NCBI GenBank assembly: GCA_013286585.1 | Contig: JABDFK010000002.1 | Location: 1 to 64,000, forward strand | Origin: Deltaproteobacteria bacterium | GTDB lineage: Bacteria > Bdellovibrionota > Bdellovibrionia > Bdellovibrionales > Bdellovibrionaceae | Length of the DNA stretch: 64,000 nt | Direction of reading: 5' to 3' | Shown here: positions 31,784 to 40,110 of the stretch, in pieces | Position numbering within the stretch: position 1 is the first letter of the stretch | Layout: each line of letters begins with the position of its first letter | Notes under the pieces: generated by a model | Seen by the model: only the letters and a program-made list of their open reading frames with translations | What the model was told of the DNA's origin: nothing | Databases searched by the model: none | Translations under genes and position numbers: made by a program

Positions 31784-32857
31784 ATGAAAAATGAAATCAC
31801 ATATCGAAGATTTATTCGCATTAATGGAAACAGATTAAACAAAAGTTTTTCTCGGAAATCGGATGCTGATCGTTGGTATTCTGAAATGAAGAGAAAAAAA
31901 GAACTTGTGCAAAGTGGAGTTGAACCTCAAATAGAGTCCCAGCTTCTAGAAGAGTTTAGCGCAAAATGGTTATCTGTTCGTAAAGCATCGGGACAACCTC
32001 TTTCATCATACATTGTTGAAGAGGCCCGTCTTAGGAAATATGTCATTCCTGAGTTCGGACATAGAAAGATGAACGAGATTTCTTCTGGAGAATGGGATAG
32101 TTTTTTTGAGAGCCTTATCTTGGATCATAACTTAAAACCAGCCACTAGAAATCGTGTTTATTCTATGATGAGCAAGATGTATAACGATGCGCTTAGAAAG
32201 CATATTGTTCATAGGAATCCGATAGAGATTCTTTTGAAGCTGAAAGAATCAATGGATAAATCAAGTTTTTGGGAAACTTCAGAGGAGGTTTCTAAGTATT
32301 TGGAGATTGCTAAAGAATTTTCCCCTTCGATTTATTTATTTGCGATGTGCTCTTTGAATTTAGGCACAAGAGTCGGCGAGACGCTTGCTTTTAACTGTTC
32401 TGACGTGGATCTGAAAAATCGCCGGATTCGTGTCTGGCGAATTTTAGAAGATGCATCTGGAAAAGTTGTAGAACGAACAAAGGGATTTAAACCAAGATGG
32501 CTTGGTATGAACGACTCATTGGCTGACGCTATTAAAATGTGTTTGAGTGAATATAAAAGCACTCCCAACACTCCCTTAATACGACAAGCTAATGGTAATC
32601 GTTACGACCATAGGACGATCAGGAAGATCCATTTTGGTCTCTGTAGTAAGGCTGAGATTAAGCCAATCCGAGTGCATGACTTGAGACATACATATGCGAG
32701 TCACTATGTTATGAATGGCGGAAATCGGTACACTCTTCAGAGCGTTCTAGGACATGCGAGCCCAAGCATGACTCAAAAATATGCCCACCTTAGACCTGGA
32801 TTTCTTGAGTCTCATTCAAATGTTGTTTCTTTTGCTGTAACCAAAAAAGAGACATAG
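31784..32857 (+). CDS. Tyrosine-recombinase integrase
   Basis: The 357-residue integrase has an N-terminal arm-binding region, a core-binding SAM-like domain (about 60-150) and a catalytic domain with box I Arg in LNLGTRVGETLAF, the HDLRHTYASHY motif (H-x-x-R), LGHASPSMTQKYAHL (His and the nucleophile Tyr). AAGGAG precedes ATG 31784, three bases after the excisionase gene. It should catalyse insertion into tRNA-Leu. Its stop is about 165 bases from the right repeat, typical for tRNA-targeting integrases. Confidence 0.96.
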   Translation: MKNEITYRRFIRINGNRLNKSFSRKSDADRWYSEMKRKKELVQSGVEPQIESQLLEEFSAKWLSVRKASGQPLSSYIVEEARLRKYVIPEFGHRKMNEISSGEWDSFFESLILDHNLKPATRNRVYSMMSKMYNDALRKHIVHRNPIEILLKLKESMDKSSFWETSEEVSKYLEIAKEFSPSIYLFAMCSLNLGTRVGETLAFNCSDVDLKNRRIRVWRILEDASGKVVERTKGFKPRWLGMNDSLADAIKMCLSEYKSTPNTPLIRQANGNRYDHRTIRKIHFGLCSKAEIKPIRVHDLRHTYASHYVMNGGNRYTLQSVLGHASPSMTQKYAHLRPGFLESHSNVVSFAVTKKET

Positions 32858-32913
32858 TGAGATTGAAAGAGCCCAGGACTTTTGAGGCAATTTAGAGTGA
32901 TGAGAGTATTGAG

Positions 32914-32931
32914 TGGCACGCCAGTGGCACA
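32914..32931 (+). repeat. Subterminal repeat, right copy (possible integrase arm site)
   Basis: TGGCACGCCAGTGGCACA matches the left copy at 8669-8686 at 17 of 18 positions in the same orientation. It lies between the integrase stop and attR. Confidence 0.6.
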
Positions 32932-32942
32932 TTAGGAAAGAA

Positions 32943-32972
32943 AAGGCTCACTTGAAACAGCACATGAGCCTT
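32943..32972. other. Hairpin between integrase and attR
   Basis: AAGGCTCA (32943-32950) pairs with TGAGCCTT (32965-32972) across a 14-base loop. There is no T-run of the usual length, so termination is possible but weakly supported. Confidence 0.45.
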
Positions 32973-33011
32973 AGATTTTCACTTTTTAAGTAATTGAATT
33001 TGCTTGAAAAA

Positions 33012-33103
33012 TGGTGCTCGAGGCCGGACTTGAACCGGCACGACCGTTTAACCGAATCCCAGGATTTTAAGTCCTGTGCGTCTACCAATTTCGCCACCGG
33101 GGC
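33012..33103 (-). pseudogene. tRNA-Leu(UAA)-like gene with damaged acceptor stem at attR
   Basis: It is identical to the left tRNA-Leu over the 85-bp repeat, including anticodon TAA. The 3' acceptor strand reads CTCGAGC instead of CCGGGGC, giving two mismatches and one G-U against GCCCCGG. It keeps the original chromosomal upstream region (a GTATAA box at 33113 on the plus strand and TTGTCA-like elements further out), so it is probably transcribed but poorly charged or unstable. Confidence 0.75.
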
Positions 33104-33106
33104 ACA
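33022..33106. repeat. attR direct repeat
   Basis: 85 bp identical to 8486-8570; together with attL it defines the inserted unit. Just beyond it, at 33134-33165, the chromosomal flank carries three imperfect copies of CTTTGACA/CTTGACA/CTTGACA. Confidence 0.9.
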
Positions 33107-33190
33107 AGTTCGGTATAAGATCATGCTCATACTCCTTTGACAACTCTTGACACTCTTGACAACCCCACCCTTTTTGCCTGAGATACCTCG

Positions 33191-33871
33191 GTGAAAAGAT
33201 GGACTCAGCTACTCTCGCAATTTCTTACGGTCATCCGCCGTTGCGGCTGGGCTCTGCTCATACTTTCGATCCTGTCGAATTACGGCGAACAGGGGCTGAC
33301 TCACCTTATGGAAAATGAACTGTCTTCGATGGAGGGCGCTTCGCCTTGGGTTTGGCTCTATGGTGCGGCCTCGGTGGGAATTTCAGTTCTTAGTCCTGTG
33401 ATCATGAGTATTTTGGTGATCGCGGCCTTACTTCCATCGACCGTGACAGCGTCCCTCCAACAACATGCTCAATATGTATGCAAAGAAACTCTGCGCGCGG
33501 CTGGCAAGTCGTTGAGCTGGGGGCTTTTGCTGGTGATTCCGGGCCTTATCCGCTTCCTCCAATTTTCCTTTGTGCCGTTCGTCGTTATGCTGGATCCAGA
33601 GTATGATCGCGGCCAAAAAGATGCGCTCCAAGAAAGCACCCGACTGGTTCACCGTCGTTTTTTTAAAGTCACCGGGATATTAATTTTATTTTCGATCCTG
33701 CTCCCGCTATTGCTCACTGGCCTGGATGAATATTCGGCTTTTGATCAACATGTGTTTCCAGCGCTTTTGTTGGCGGGCCTGGATGCCGTGATCTCTATTT
33801 TTGCCATCTTAATGCTTTTAAACCAATGGGAGAAAAGTCATGGAACTCATGTTCAATTGGAAACAAATTAA
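33191..33871 (+). CDS. Polytopic membrane protein of unknown function
   Basis: The 226-residue protein starts with GTG and has about five hydrophobic helices (near 18-30, 54-80, 110-130, 155-175, 185-205). It overlaps the downstream IMPDH/GMP-reductase gene by 32 bases, so the two are co-transcribed. The RGQKDALQESTRLVHRRFFK segment resembles a cytoplasmic loop of uncharacterised membrane proteins. No transporter signature is seen. Confidence 0.7.
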   Translation: MKRWTQLLSQFLTVIRRCGWALLILSILSNYGEQGLTHLMENELSSMEGASPWVWLYGAASVGISVLSPVIMSILVIAALLPSTVTASLQQHAQYVCKETLRAAGKSLSWGLLLVIPGLIRFLQFSFVPFVVMLDPEYDRGQKDALQESTRLVHRRFFKVTGILILFSILLPLLLTGLDEYSAFDQHVFPALLLAGLDAVISIFAILMLLNQWEKSHGTHVQLETN

Positions 33872-34892
33872 GCTGCGCGGTCGCGGTCTGACTTTCGATG
33901 ACGTTTTGATGATTCCCTCAAAATCAGAAATTCGCTCGCGCAGGGATCCAAGCCTAAAGGGCCAGCTGACCAAAAAAATCTGGATTGAAACTCCGATCAT
34001 CTCTGCAAACATGGACACGGTCACCGAATCAGAAATGGCGCTGGCCATGAATCAACTGGGTGGTCTGGGAATTTTGCATCGCTTTGCCAGCATCGAGCAG
34101 CAAGTGCACATGTGTAAGACCGTGAAAGCCAGCGGCGCTCAGAACGTTTCGGCCAGTATCGGCGTGAACGATGACTACAAAGAACGAGCTGATGCTTTGA
34201 TCAAAGCCGGCGCCAACATTCTGACCATCGACATCGCTCACGGGCACTCGGTCACTATGATGGACGTGATGAAATGGTTGAAGGACAAACATCCTAGTGT
34301 CGAAATCATCGCCGGAAATATTGCCACTCCTGAAGCGGCAGAGGATCTGATCAAAGCCGGCGCTGACGCCATCAAAGTTGGTATCGGACCCGGCAGTATG
34401 TGCACCACTCGCATCATCACCGGTTGCGGAGTGCCGCAGCTGACAGCCATCGCCCTCTGCGCTGAAGTGGCTCAAGAATACAAAGTGCCGGTGATCGCCG
34501 ACGGAGGCATCCGCACCTCTGGCGATATGCTAAAGGCCTTCGCTGCCGGAGCCAGCACCGTGATGCTTGGATCCATGCTTTCAGGAACCATCGAAACCCC
34601 GGGCGAAATCAAAAATGGCCGAAAACAATATCGGGGAATGGCCTCAAAATCGGCCCAAGTCAGCTGGCGCGGTGGAGTTCCGGAGGGAATGGCGCCCGAA
34701 GGCGAAAGCACTTATGTTTCAGTGAAAGGCCATGTTCGGGATGTGATTTTGGAAGTCACCGGCGGAATTCGCAGCGGCATGAGCTACATCAACGCGAATT
34801 CTATGGAAGAAATTCGTGACAAGGCGCGTTTTATAGAAATGTCGGCCGCCGGAACGCATGAAAGTCATGCGCATGGTCTAAACAAAAACTAG
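33840..34892 (+). CDS. IMP dehydrogenase / GMP reductase family enzyme lacking CBS domains
   Basis: The 350-residue TIM-barrel protein has [15 protein letters not shown] and [10 protein letters not shown] at the start, the catalytic-cysteine loop [11 protein letters not shown], the phosphate-binding [12 protein letters not shown], and YRGMASKSA before a short flap. The CBS pair of bacterial IMPDH is absent and the flap region is short, as in GMP reductase; the C-terminal [12 protein letters not shown] resembles IMPDH instead. It is either a GMP reductase (GMP to IMP) or a CBS-less IMPDH (IMP to XMP). GGGAGA precedes the start. Confidence 0.88.
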   Translation: MELMFNWKQIKLRGRGLTFDDVLMIPSKSEIRSRRDPSLKGQLTKKIWIETPIISANMDTVTESEMALAMNQLGGLGILHRFASIEQQVHMCKTVKASGAQNVSASIGVNDDYKERADALIKAGANILTIDIAHGHSVTMMDVMKWLKDKHPSVEIIAGNIATPEAAEDLIKAGADAIKVGIGPGSMCTTRIITGCGVPQLTAIALCAEVAQEYKVPVIADGGIRTSGDMLKAFAAGASTVMLGSMLSGTIETPGEIKNGRKQYRGMASKSAQVSWRGGVPEGMAPEGESTYVSVKGHVRDVILEVTGGIRSGMSYINANSMEEIRDKARFIEMSAAGTHESHAHGLNKN

Positions 34893-35002
34893 ACTACCGG
34901 ATCTTTGACGGCCAAAAGCCGTCTGAGCTAACCTGACCGCGACTTTAGGCAAATGCCATTTGTTCCTAAAGTGGTTCGTGTTTAGTTGTTGTTTGTTTGA
35001 CG

Positions 35003-35038
35003 GGGCTGTTTGTAGCAATGCAAACAGCCTTCGTTTTA
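35003..35038 (+). terminator. Hairpin terminator after the IMPDH/GMPR gene
   Basis: GGCTGTTTG (35004-35012) pairs with CAAACAGCC (35021-35029) over an eight-base loop, followed by TTCGTTTT. It lies just before the convergent lysozyme gene and may serve both strands. Confidence 0.75.
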
Positions 35039-35827
35039 TGTGGCACCAACAATTGAATCATCGATGAATTGCTGCAGATCCGAAGCATTGCCGTTAAAAA
35101 TATCCAGATCGATTTTGTTGTCTACGCCGTCTTCATTTCCCTCTTCCGAATACTGTAAAAAGGCCCACTGTTTCCATGGTGCCATGGCCGCCGGACAAAC
35201 TTTGGTTTGGTACTTGGCCATGAACAGAGAAAAATGCGCAAACGCAGGATCTTTGGCTCCCAGTTTTTGCCAAAATTTAGGACTGGTGTAGATGATGGGA
35301 ATACGCTGGGTTTGCTTTTCTACGTAGCGCAGCCATTTTAAAACTTCGCCGGCCATTTTGGTCATGACCTTGGCACTTTTCACATTCAAATGATCGAAAG
35401 TTTCTAAATCTAAAACCGGCGGCAGGTCGGTGGCCCCAAGACGACCCATGGTGCGCAAAAAATATTTTGCCTGAGTGAGGGCATCCACACTGGGATGATA
35501 GAAATGGTAAGCTCCGCGAGCTTTCAACTGACTGCTTGTGGAATCTGCCATGTCATTCCAGTCTTCTGAAAAATTGGGATTCAGGTAGCTGACCCCCTCT
35601 GTGGCCTTAATAAAAACAAAAGAAAGGCCATCGCTGTTTTTGAGCTTGGACCAATCGTTGACCTTCTGCCATTTCGACAGATCAACTCCTGCAGAGAAAT
35701 GCTCCATCCAATTTGGTTGATCAAGATCAGTCATGCAGTCGCCGTCGCCAACACCCGCTTGCGCCGTGCTTGCTAGCAAAAGCGACATTGCTAAAAACAT
35801 CGCCAAAATCCATTTTCTTGCACTCAT
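35036..35827 (-). CDS. Secreted GH25-type lysozyme
   Basis: The 263-residue protein has a signal peptide (WILAMFLAMSLLLASTAQA) and a GH25 domain: GVDLSKWQ at the start of the barrel, FIKATEGVSYLNP, GAYHFYHP, the catalytic D-x-E in LPPVLDLETFD, and IPIIYTSPKFW. GH25 enzymes hydrolyse the glycan strands of peptidoglycan. Bdellovibrio encodes a GH25-like lysozyme (DslA) that digests deacetylated prey wall at exit; this gene is a plausible relative, but identity with DslA cannot be shown from sequence reading alone. Confidence 0.9.
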   Translation of the reverse strand: MSARKWILAMFLAMSLLLASTAQAGVGDGDCMTDLDQPNWMEHFSAGVDLSKWQKVNDWSKLKNSDGLSFVFIKATEGVSYLNPNFSEDWNDMADSTSSQLKARGAYHFYHPSVDALTQAKYFLRTMGRLGATDLPPVLDLETFDHLNVKSAKVMTKMAGEVLKWLRYVEKQTQRIPIIYTSPKFWQKLGAKDPAFAHFSLFMAKYQTKVCPAAMAPWKQWAFLQYSEEGNEDGVDNKIDLDIFNGNASDLQQFIDDSIVGAT

Positions 35828-35977
35828 TCCAGGAACCCCTCCCCGAAAGTTGGTGAATAAACGACACTCCCGCTGATCAAAAAAGCAAAGTCGGTGCCAA
35901 ACGGATTGACACCATTATTTGTATTTACAAAATTGAGCGATGTCCGACGTTTGCCAATTCGCCGATGTAGAAAATCG

Positions 35978-37243
35978 TCAGTCGATGAAGATTTCTTTTG
36001 GTAGTGCAAAGCTGTTGTAATGACTGGCCATGGAATATCCGTAGGCACCGGCATCGGCGATGGCCAGCCAATCGCCCTCTTGAACTTGGGGCAAACTGCG
36101 ATTGCGACCGATGACATCCGAAGATTCGCAGATCGGACCGACGACATCAACGGTCTGAAGCGGACCGGATCCCGATTTCCGCAGAGGTAAAATTCTGTGC
36201 TCCGCCTGATAAAGCGCCGGACGCAGTAAGTGATGCATCCCCGTGTTGACGATGATGAATTTTTTGTGAGGAGTCTCTTTCACATACTGCACTTCGGTCA
36301 GTAAAACCCCAGAGCGGGCGACGATGAAGCGTCCGGGCTCTAAGCAGATTTTTTTCTTCACGCCGCGAAGATGAGTGCTTAAGACCTGCAAAAAATTTTC
36401 CAGTGTTTTTGGATCTACGGACTCTGAGTTCGCGGTGTAATCGACCCCAATACCACCACCGACATCCAGCACTTTGGACGGCAGGCCCTGAGCTTCCATT
36501 TCACCATCCATCTTTAAGGTGATCTGCAGGGCTTCAGACAAGGCTGAAAAATCAAATAGCTGGGATCCGATATGCAAACTCAAACCCTGATAGCGCAGGT
36601 TCTTGTGTTTTTTAAAAAGCGCGATCACAGGCCCCATCTGGGAAGGATCAATACCAAATTTATTTTCGCGAAATCCCGTGGCGATGTAGGGATGGGTTTG
36701 AGGATTGACGCCGGGGTTGACTCTGACACCGATGTGGATCGGAATTTTTAGTTGGTCGGCGATGCGACCGACCCGTGAAAGCTCGGCCACACTTTCCACG
36801 TTCAACTGGAAAATTTTAAGCCGGATGGCTTGGGTGATTTCAGTCTCGGTTTTACCCACTCCAGAATAGATGATTTGCTGAGGTTTGAATCCCGCCTTAA
36901 GTGCGATTTTTAGTTCACCGATACTGACCACGTCAATTCCCAGCCCCTGAGATTTCAGCAGCTTCAGAAGTTGCGGATGGAAGTTGGCTTTCATCGCATA
37001 GTGAACAGAGACCTCTTGCTTCAGCGCACTCTTCAACTGTTTCATAAAGCTCTGAGCGCGGTCGCGGATCTGCGCCTGAGAGTACAAATAAACGGGCTCA
37101 TGATTCTTCAGGGATGCCGTCGCTTTGGCTTTCAACGCGTGTGAAAGCGGAATGCCGTAAAATTCCAAATTCCCTTGGGAATCATAGGATATTTGACTAT
37201 CTTTAAAGCGGTACTTGACGTTTTTACGGCGTTGGGATTTCAT
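35978..37243 (-). CDS. lysA: Diaminopimelate decarboxylase
   Basis: This 421-residue PLP enzyme of fold type III converts meso-DAP to lysine. VHYAMKANFHPQLLK carries the PLP lysine, VLDVGGGIGVDY the phosphate loop, and GPICESSDVIGRN the active-site cysteine region; the C-terminus has DAGAYGYSMASHYNSF. The start at 37243 overlaps the opposite-strand M14 peptidase start by two bases, so the two genes diverge without an intergenic promoter region. Its neighbour dapD belongs to the same pathway. Confidence 0.93.
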   Translation of the reverse strand: MKSQRRKNVKYRFKDSQISYDSQGNLEFYGIPLSHALKAKATASLKNHEPVYLYSQAQIRDRAQSFMKQLKSALKQEVSVHYAMKANFHPQLLKLLKSQGLGIDVVSIGELKIALKAGFKPQQIIYSGVGKTETEITQAIRLKIFQLNVESVAELSRVGRIADQLKIPIHIGVRVNPGVNPQTHPYIATGFRENKFGIDPSQMGPVIALFKKHKNLRYQGLSLHIGSQLFDFSALSEALQITLKMDGEMEAQGLPSKVLDVGGGIGVDYTANSESVDPKTLENFLQVLSTHLRGVKKKICLEPGRFIVARSGVLLTEVQYVKETPHKKFIIVNTGMHHLLRPALYQAEHRILPLRKSGSGPLQTVDVVGPICESSDVIGRNRSLPQVQEGDWLAIADAGAYGYSMASHYNSFALPKEIFID

Positions 37244-37928
37244 GAGCCCATTGTTAAGAATGGGAGGTCATCTGACAAGCTTCATTTTAGCAAATTCAGC
37301 AGAAAACCTACCCATTTTGGCTCACCAATTTGGTTCGTCAGGCCCCAAAGTTCTCATTTTGGGCGGAGTTCACGGCGACGAAATCGAAGGCGTTTGGGCC
37401 GCACAAGGATTGCTCAAGTCCTTCATGAACAGTTTCCCCTACGAACTGCAGCTCACGCTGGTGCCGGCCTTCAATATCGAAGGTGTGCTGGCTAAAACTC
37501 GCAGCAACTCACGCGGAGTGGATCTGAATCGCAACTTGCCCACCAAAGATTGGTCCCCGGAAGTGAAAGGCCCCAGATACAATCCTGGTCCCGCAGCACT
37601 TAGCGAACCGGAAAACCAAGGGCTGGTGCAATTCCTAGATGCCCAGAAACCCCAGTTTATTCTAAGCCTGCATTCTTGGGAGCCAGTGCTGAACGTCAAC
37701 GGTGACTGCCTGGCGGAAGCCAAGTGTTTGGCGAAGCACACGGGATATAAAATCGATACCGACATCGGCTATCCCACACCTGGCTGCTTGGGAACTTACG
37801 CAGGCCTTGAGCGCCATTGGCCCACCCTCACTTACGAGATCGAGCGGGGTTTGGCGCTGCAACCCATTCTGAAAATCCATGTGCCCGCGATTCTTGATGC
37901 CTTGAAAATTACGGCCGAAATACGCTAA
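37242..37928 (+). CDS. M14/AspA-type zinc carboxypeptidase, MpaA-like
   Basis: The protein of about 228 residues has the zinc site GGVHGDEIEG (His-x-x-Glu) and a later LSLHSW histidine, plus substrate arginine/asparagine region RGVDLNRNLP and general-base LTYEIERG. This set matches murein peptide amidase MpaA, which cleaves the gamma-D-Glu-DAP bond of recycled wall peptides. The start is uncertain (37242 or 37260). Neighbours lysA and dapD fit DAP metabolism, and a predator could use it to recover prey-wall peptides. Confidence 0.85.
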   Translation: MSPLLRMGGHLTSFILANSAENLPILAHQFGSSGPKVLILGGVHGDEIEGVWAAQGLLKSFMNSFPYELQLTLVPAFNIEGVLAKTRSNSRGVDLNRNLPTKDWSPEVKGPRYNPGPAALSEPENQGLVQFLDAQKPQFILSLHSWEPVLNVNGDCLAEAKCLAKHTGYKIDTDIGYPTPGCLGTYAGLERHWPTLTYEIERGLALQPILKIHVPAILDALKITAEIR

Positions 37929-37937
37929 GGAAAAGTC

Positions 37938-38762
37938 ATGCACCAAAAAATTTCCAAATTATATGCTGAGGTGTCCGGTGGTCGAAGTATTGAAAGCCTA
38001 GTCGTCGATGAGCTCACCGCCATCGAGTCCGCGATTCAGCTCTTGGACGCTGGCGAAATTCGCGTCTGTGAAAAGATCGAAGACGGCAGCTTTAAAACCA
38101 ACACTTGGATCAAGGAAGCGATCTTGCTTTATTTTCGCATCAAGAAAATGGCTCCGATCCTGGCCGGTGACTTGCAATTCTTCGATAAAGTACCGCTGAA
38201 GAAATGGTCCGCTAAGGACGGAGTCCGCGTCGTGCCCCATGCTTTGGCCCGCTACGGCAGTTTCATCGAAGCAGGGGCGATCTTAATGCCCAGTTACGTG
38301 AATATCGGCGCCCGAGTCGGTGCAGGCACCATGGTCGACACTTGGGCCACCGTTGGATCTTGCGCGCAAATTGGAAAAAACGTGCACCTCTCTGGCGGAG
38401 TCGGCATCGGCGGAGTCCTAGAACCCGTGCAGGCAAGCCCTGTCATCATCGAGGACAATTGCTTTGTCGGCAGTCGCGCCATCGTGGTCGAAGGAGTGCA
38501 TCTTGAAGAGGGTGTTGTCTTGGGCGCCGGGGTCACGATCACGGCCTCAACGAAAATCATCGACGTCACCGGTAGTAAAGAAGTGATTCACCAAGGTCGC
38601 GTACCGAAAAATTCCGTGGTCATTCCCGGATCGGTGAAAAAAACATTTCCTGCAGGCGAGTACGGAGTTAACTGTGCGCTCGTTATCGGGCAACGAAAAG
38701 CCAGTACGGATTTGAAGACTTCATTGACCAATGCGCTGAGGGATTTTGGGGTTCAAGCATAG
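37938..38762 (+). CDS. dapD: Tetrahydrodipicolinate N-succinyltransferase
   Basis: The 274-residue enzyme shows a left-handed beta-helix of hexapeptide repeats in residues 95-200 (GSFIEAGAILMPSYVNIGAR, GAGTMVDTWATVGSCAQIGK, SGGVGIGGVLEP). It succinylates tetrahydrodipicolinate in the DAP pathway for lysine and peptidoglycan. It starts nine bases after the peptidase gene with AAGGAAAAG as ribosome site. Length matches the family. Confidence 0.96.
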   Translation: MHQKISKLYAEVSGGRSIESLVVDELTAIESAIQLLDAGEIRVCEKIEDGSFKTNTWIKEAILLYFRIKKMAPILAGDLQFFDKVPLKKWSAKDGVRVVPHALARYGSFIEAGAILMPSYVNIGARVGAGTMVDTWATVGSCAQIGKNVHLSGGVGIGGVLEPVQASPVIIEDNCFVGSRAIVVEGVHLEEGVVLGAGVTITASTKIIDVTGSKEVIHQGRVPKNSVVIPGSVKKTFPAGEYGVNCALVIGQRKASTDLKTSLTNALRDFGVQA

Positions 38763-38767
38763 CTTGG

Positions 38768-38822
38768 GTCCTCTGTCCTCTGTCAGGGTCTTGCAACTGT
38801 TGCCCATCCGAGGACCGAGGAC
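38768..38822. other. Inverted-repeat hairpin between convergent genes
   Basis: GTCCTCTGTCCTC (38768-38780) pairs with GAGGACCGAGGAC (38810-38822), 12 of 13 bases, around a 29-base loop. Each arm is itself a tandem of a six- to seven-base unit. There is no T-run. It may act as a bidirectional transcription stop between dapD and the convergent permease gene. Confidence 0.5.
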
Positions 38823-38844
38823 CGGGGATGGGGGACTAAAAATC

Positions 38845-40071
38845 TTAATTCTTGTTTCGCAATGACTGCGACGGCTGCGCCGTCACCGAGATATTCACCG
38901 AAAATCGCACGCCAAAATACGCGAGCAATAGCCCCACCACCGCAATAACCAGCATGAAGAATGGCTGAACCTCTGCCGGAATTTGCGAGTCGTAGTAAAT
39001 ATCTGGCAGGACGTTCAGCGGATGCCACTGCAAATAAAGGCTCAGCAGCCCGCCAATCAGAAGACCTCCACCGATACCACAAAAGGCTAGCAAAAATCCG
39101 ATGTTGGAAAAAAGTTTTTTCACTTTTGCTCGCGAATAACCGATGGCCTGCAAAAGACCAATCTCTTTCGTTTTTTGCGAGATTAAAAGCGAAATCACGG
39201 AAATCAACGAAAGACCCGCGATCAGCGAGGCCAATCCAAGAAAAACCCCGATCATCAATTTCTCTAAGCGAAGTGCAAAGAACAGAGCTGAATTTCGCTC
39301 TTGCCAGGTTTGCGTGACGATATCAGAGAATCCCACCAGTTTCTGCTGCACGTCTTCCGCCTGATCAGCGTCCATCAGGCGCACCTCCAAACCCAATTTT
39401 CGGCTGGCGGCAGCACTCAAAGACGTCAAGGTTTCACCGGCTATGTAGTAAATCATTTGGCCATCGACCTCAGAGACATTCGTGACCAGAATTTGACGAA
39501 CTCTGACTTTTTCATATTTTGGGGACTCTGACGGTGGCAGCAACAGGCCCTCGGGTGGAACGATCAGGATGCTATCGCCTTCAAAGACGCCTAAGGCGTG
39601 TGCTAAGTCTACTCCCATAACGACTTCGCCGGGCTCTGGGCGGGTCAGGTCCGCATATTCATCGGATTTGTGACCGGTGGGTTGAATGCGTTTCAACATG
39701 CGCGCAAGCCCATCCCAACTCATTCCGCGGGCGATCCCACCGCGAAATTTTCCGTCGGTGGTACGAATGATGACGTCCTGACTTTCATAGGCGAAGGATT
39801 CACGGCTTCCCAATTCCTTCAGACGAAAATTCACTGGATGGTTTTCCACAGACTGCACGGTGTGAGCTTCTGGAATTTCAATGATCAAGTGCGGTTCGAC
39901 GGCCAGGGTGCGCTCGCGCTGCGAACGATTCATCGCTGTCATTATACTTAAAACCAAAACCAGCGCCGTAATACTGACGACCAAACCGATCATGGTCAGC
40001 CACGCAATCTTACGAACCACTGAGCCTGATTTTGCTAGAATAACGAAGCGAAGAAAGAAATCCCAAACCAT
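38845..40071 (-). CDS. LolC/LolE/FtsX-type ABC transporter permease
   Basis: The 408-residue protein has one N-terminal helix (about 20-45: KIAWLTMIGLVVSITALVLV), a periplasmic domain of about 215 residues, and three C-terminal helices, the topology of LolC/E and MacB-type permeases. The C-terminal FtsX motif appears as SQKTKEIGLLQAIGYSRAKV. It follows the Mla-like genes by 39 bases on the same strand, so it may belong to the same lipid- or lipoprotein-handling operon. A cognate MacB/LolD ATPase is not nearby. Confidence 0.85.
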   Translation of the reverse strand: MVWDFFLRFVILAKSGSVVRKIAWLTMIGLVVSITALVLVLSIMTAMNRSQRERTLAVEPHLIIEIPEAHTVQSVENHPVNFRLKELGSRESFAYESQDVIIRTTDGKFRGGIARGMSWDGLARMLKRIQPTGHKSDEYADLTRPEPGEVVMGVDLAHALGVFEGDSILIVPPEGLLLPPSESPKYEKVRVRQILVTNVSEVDGQMIYYIAGETLTSLSAAASRKLGLEVRLMDADQAEDVQQKLVGFSDIVTQTWQERNSALFFALRLEKLMIGVFLGLASLIAGLSLISVISLLISQKTKEIGLLQAIGYSRAKVKKLFSNIGFLLAFCGIGGGLLIGGLLSLYLQWHPLNVLPDIYYDSQIPAEVQPFFMLVIAVVGLLLAYFGVRFSVNISVTAQPSQSLRNKN

Positions 40072-40110
40072 GCTTCAAGAGACCAAATCCCCGTGGCATT
40101 GTCCAGATTT

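Larger units (their letters stand above)
8486..33106. mobile_element. Integrative and conjugative element in tRNA-Leu(UAA), 24,536-bp unit
   Basis: The element is bounded by identical 85-bp direct repeats covering most of tRNA-Leu (8486-8570 and 33022-33106). It encodes a tyrosine integrase and excisionase at the right end, a serine recombinase at the left, a VirB-like type IV secretion gene set, an FtsK-type coupling ATPase, a replication-relaxation protein, and cargo (ECF-controlled metal module, DUF2971, signalling operon). Matching 18-bp repeats lie about 90-100 bp inside each end. All core genes look intact, so the ICE may still be mobile. The sequence is more A+T-rich than both flanks. 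Confidence 0.93.

Noticed and set aside
33012-33103. Right-hand tRNA-Leu as a second functional tRNA
   Set aside because: The acceptor stem has two mismatches and a G-U pair, whereas the left copy pairs perfectly.
38768-38822. CRISPR or tandem-repeat array
   Set aside because: The repeats are only 6-7 bases and form a hairpin; no spacer-repeat periodicity is seen anywhere in the window.
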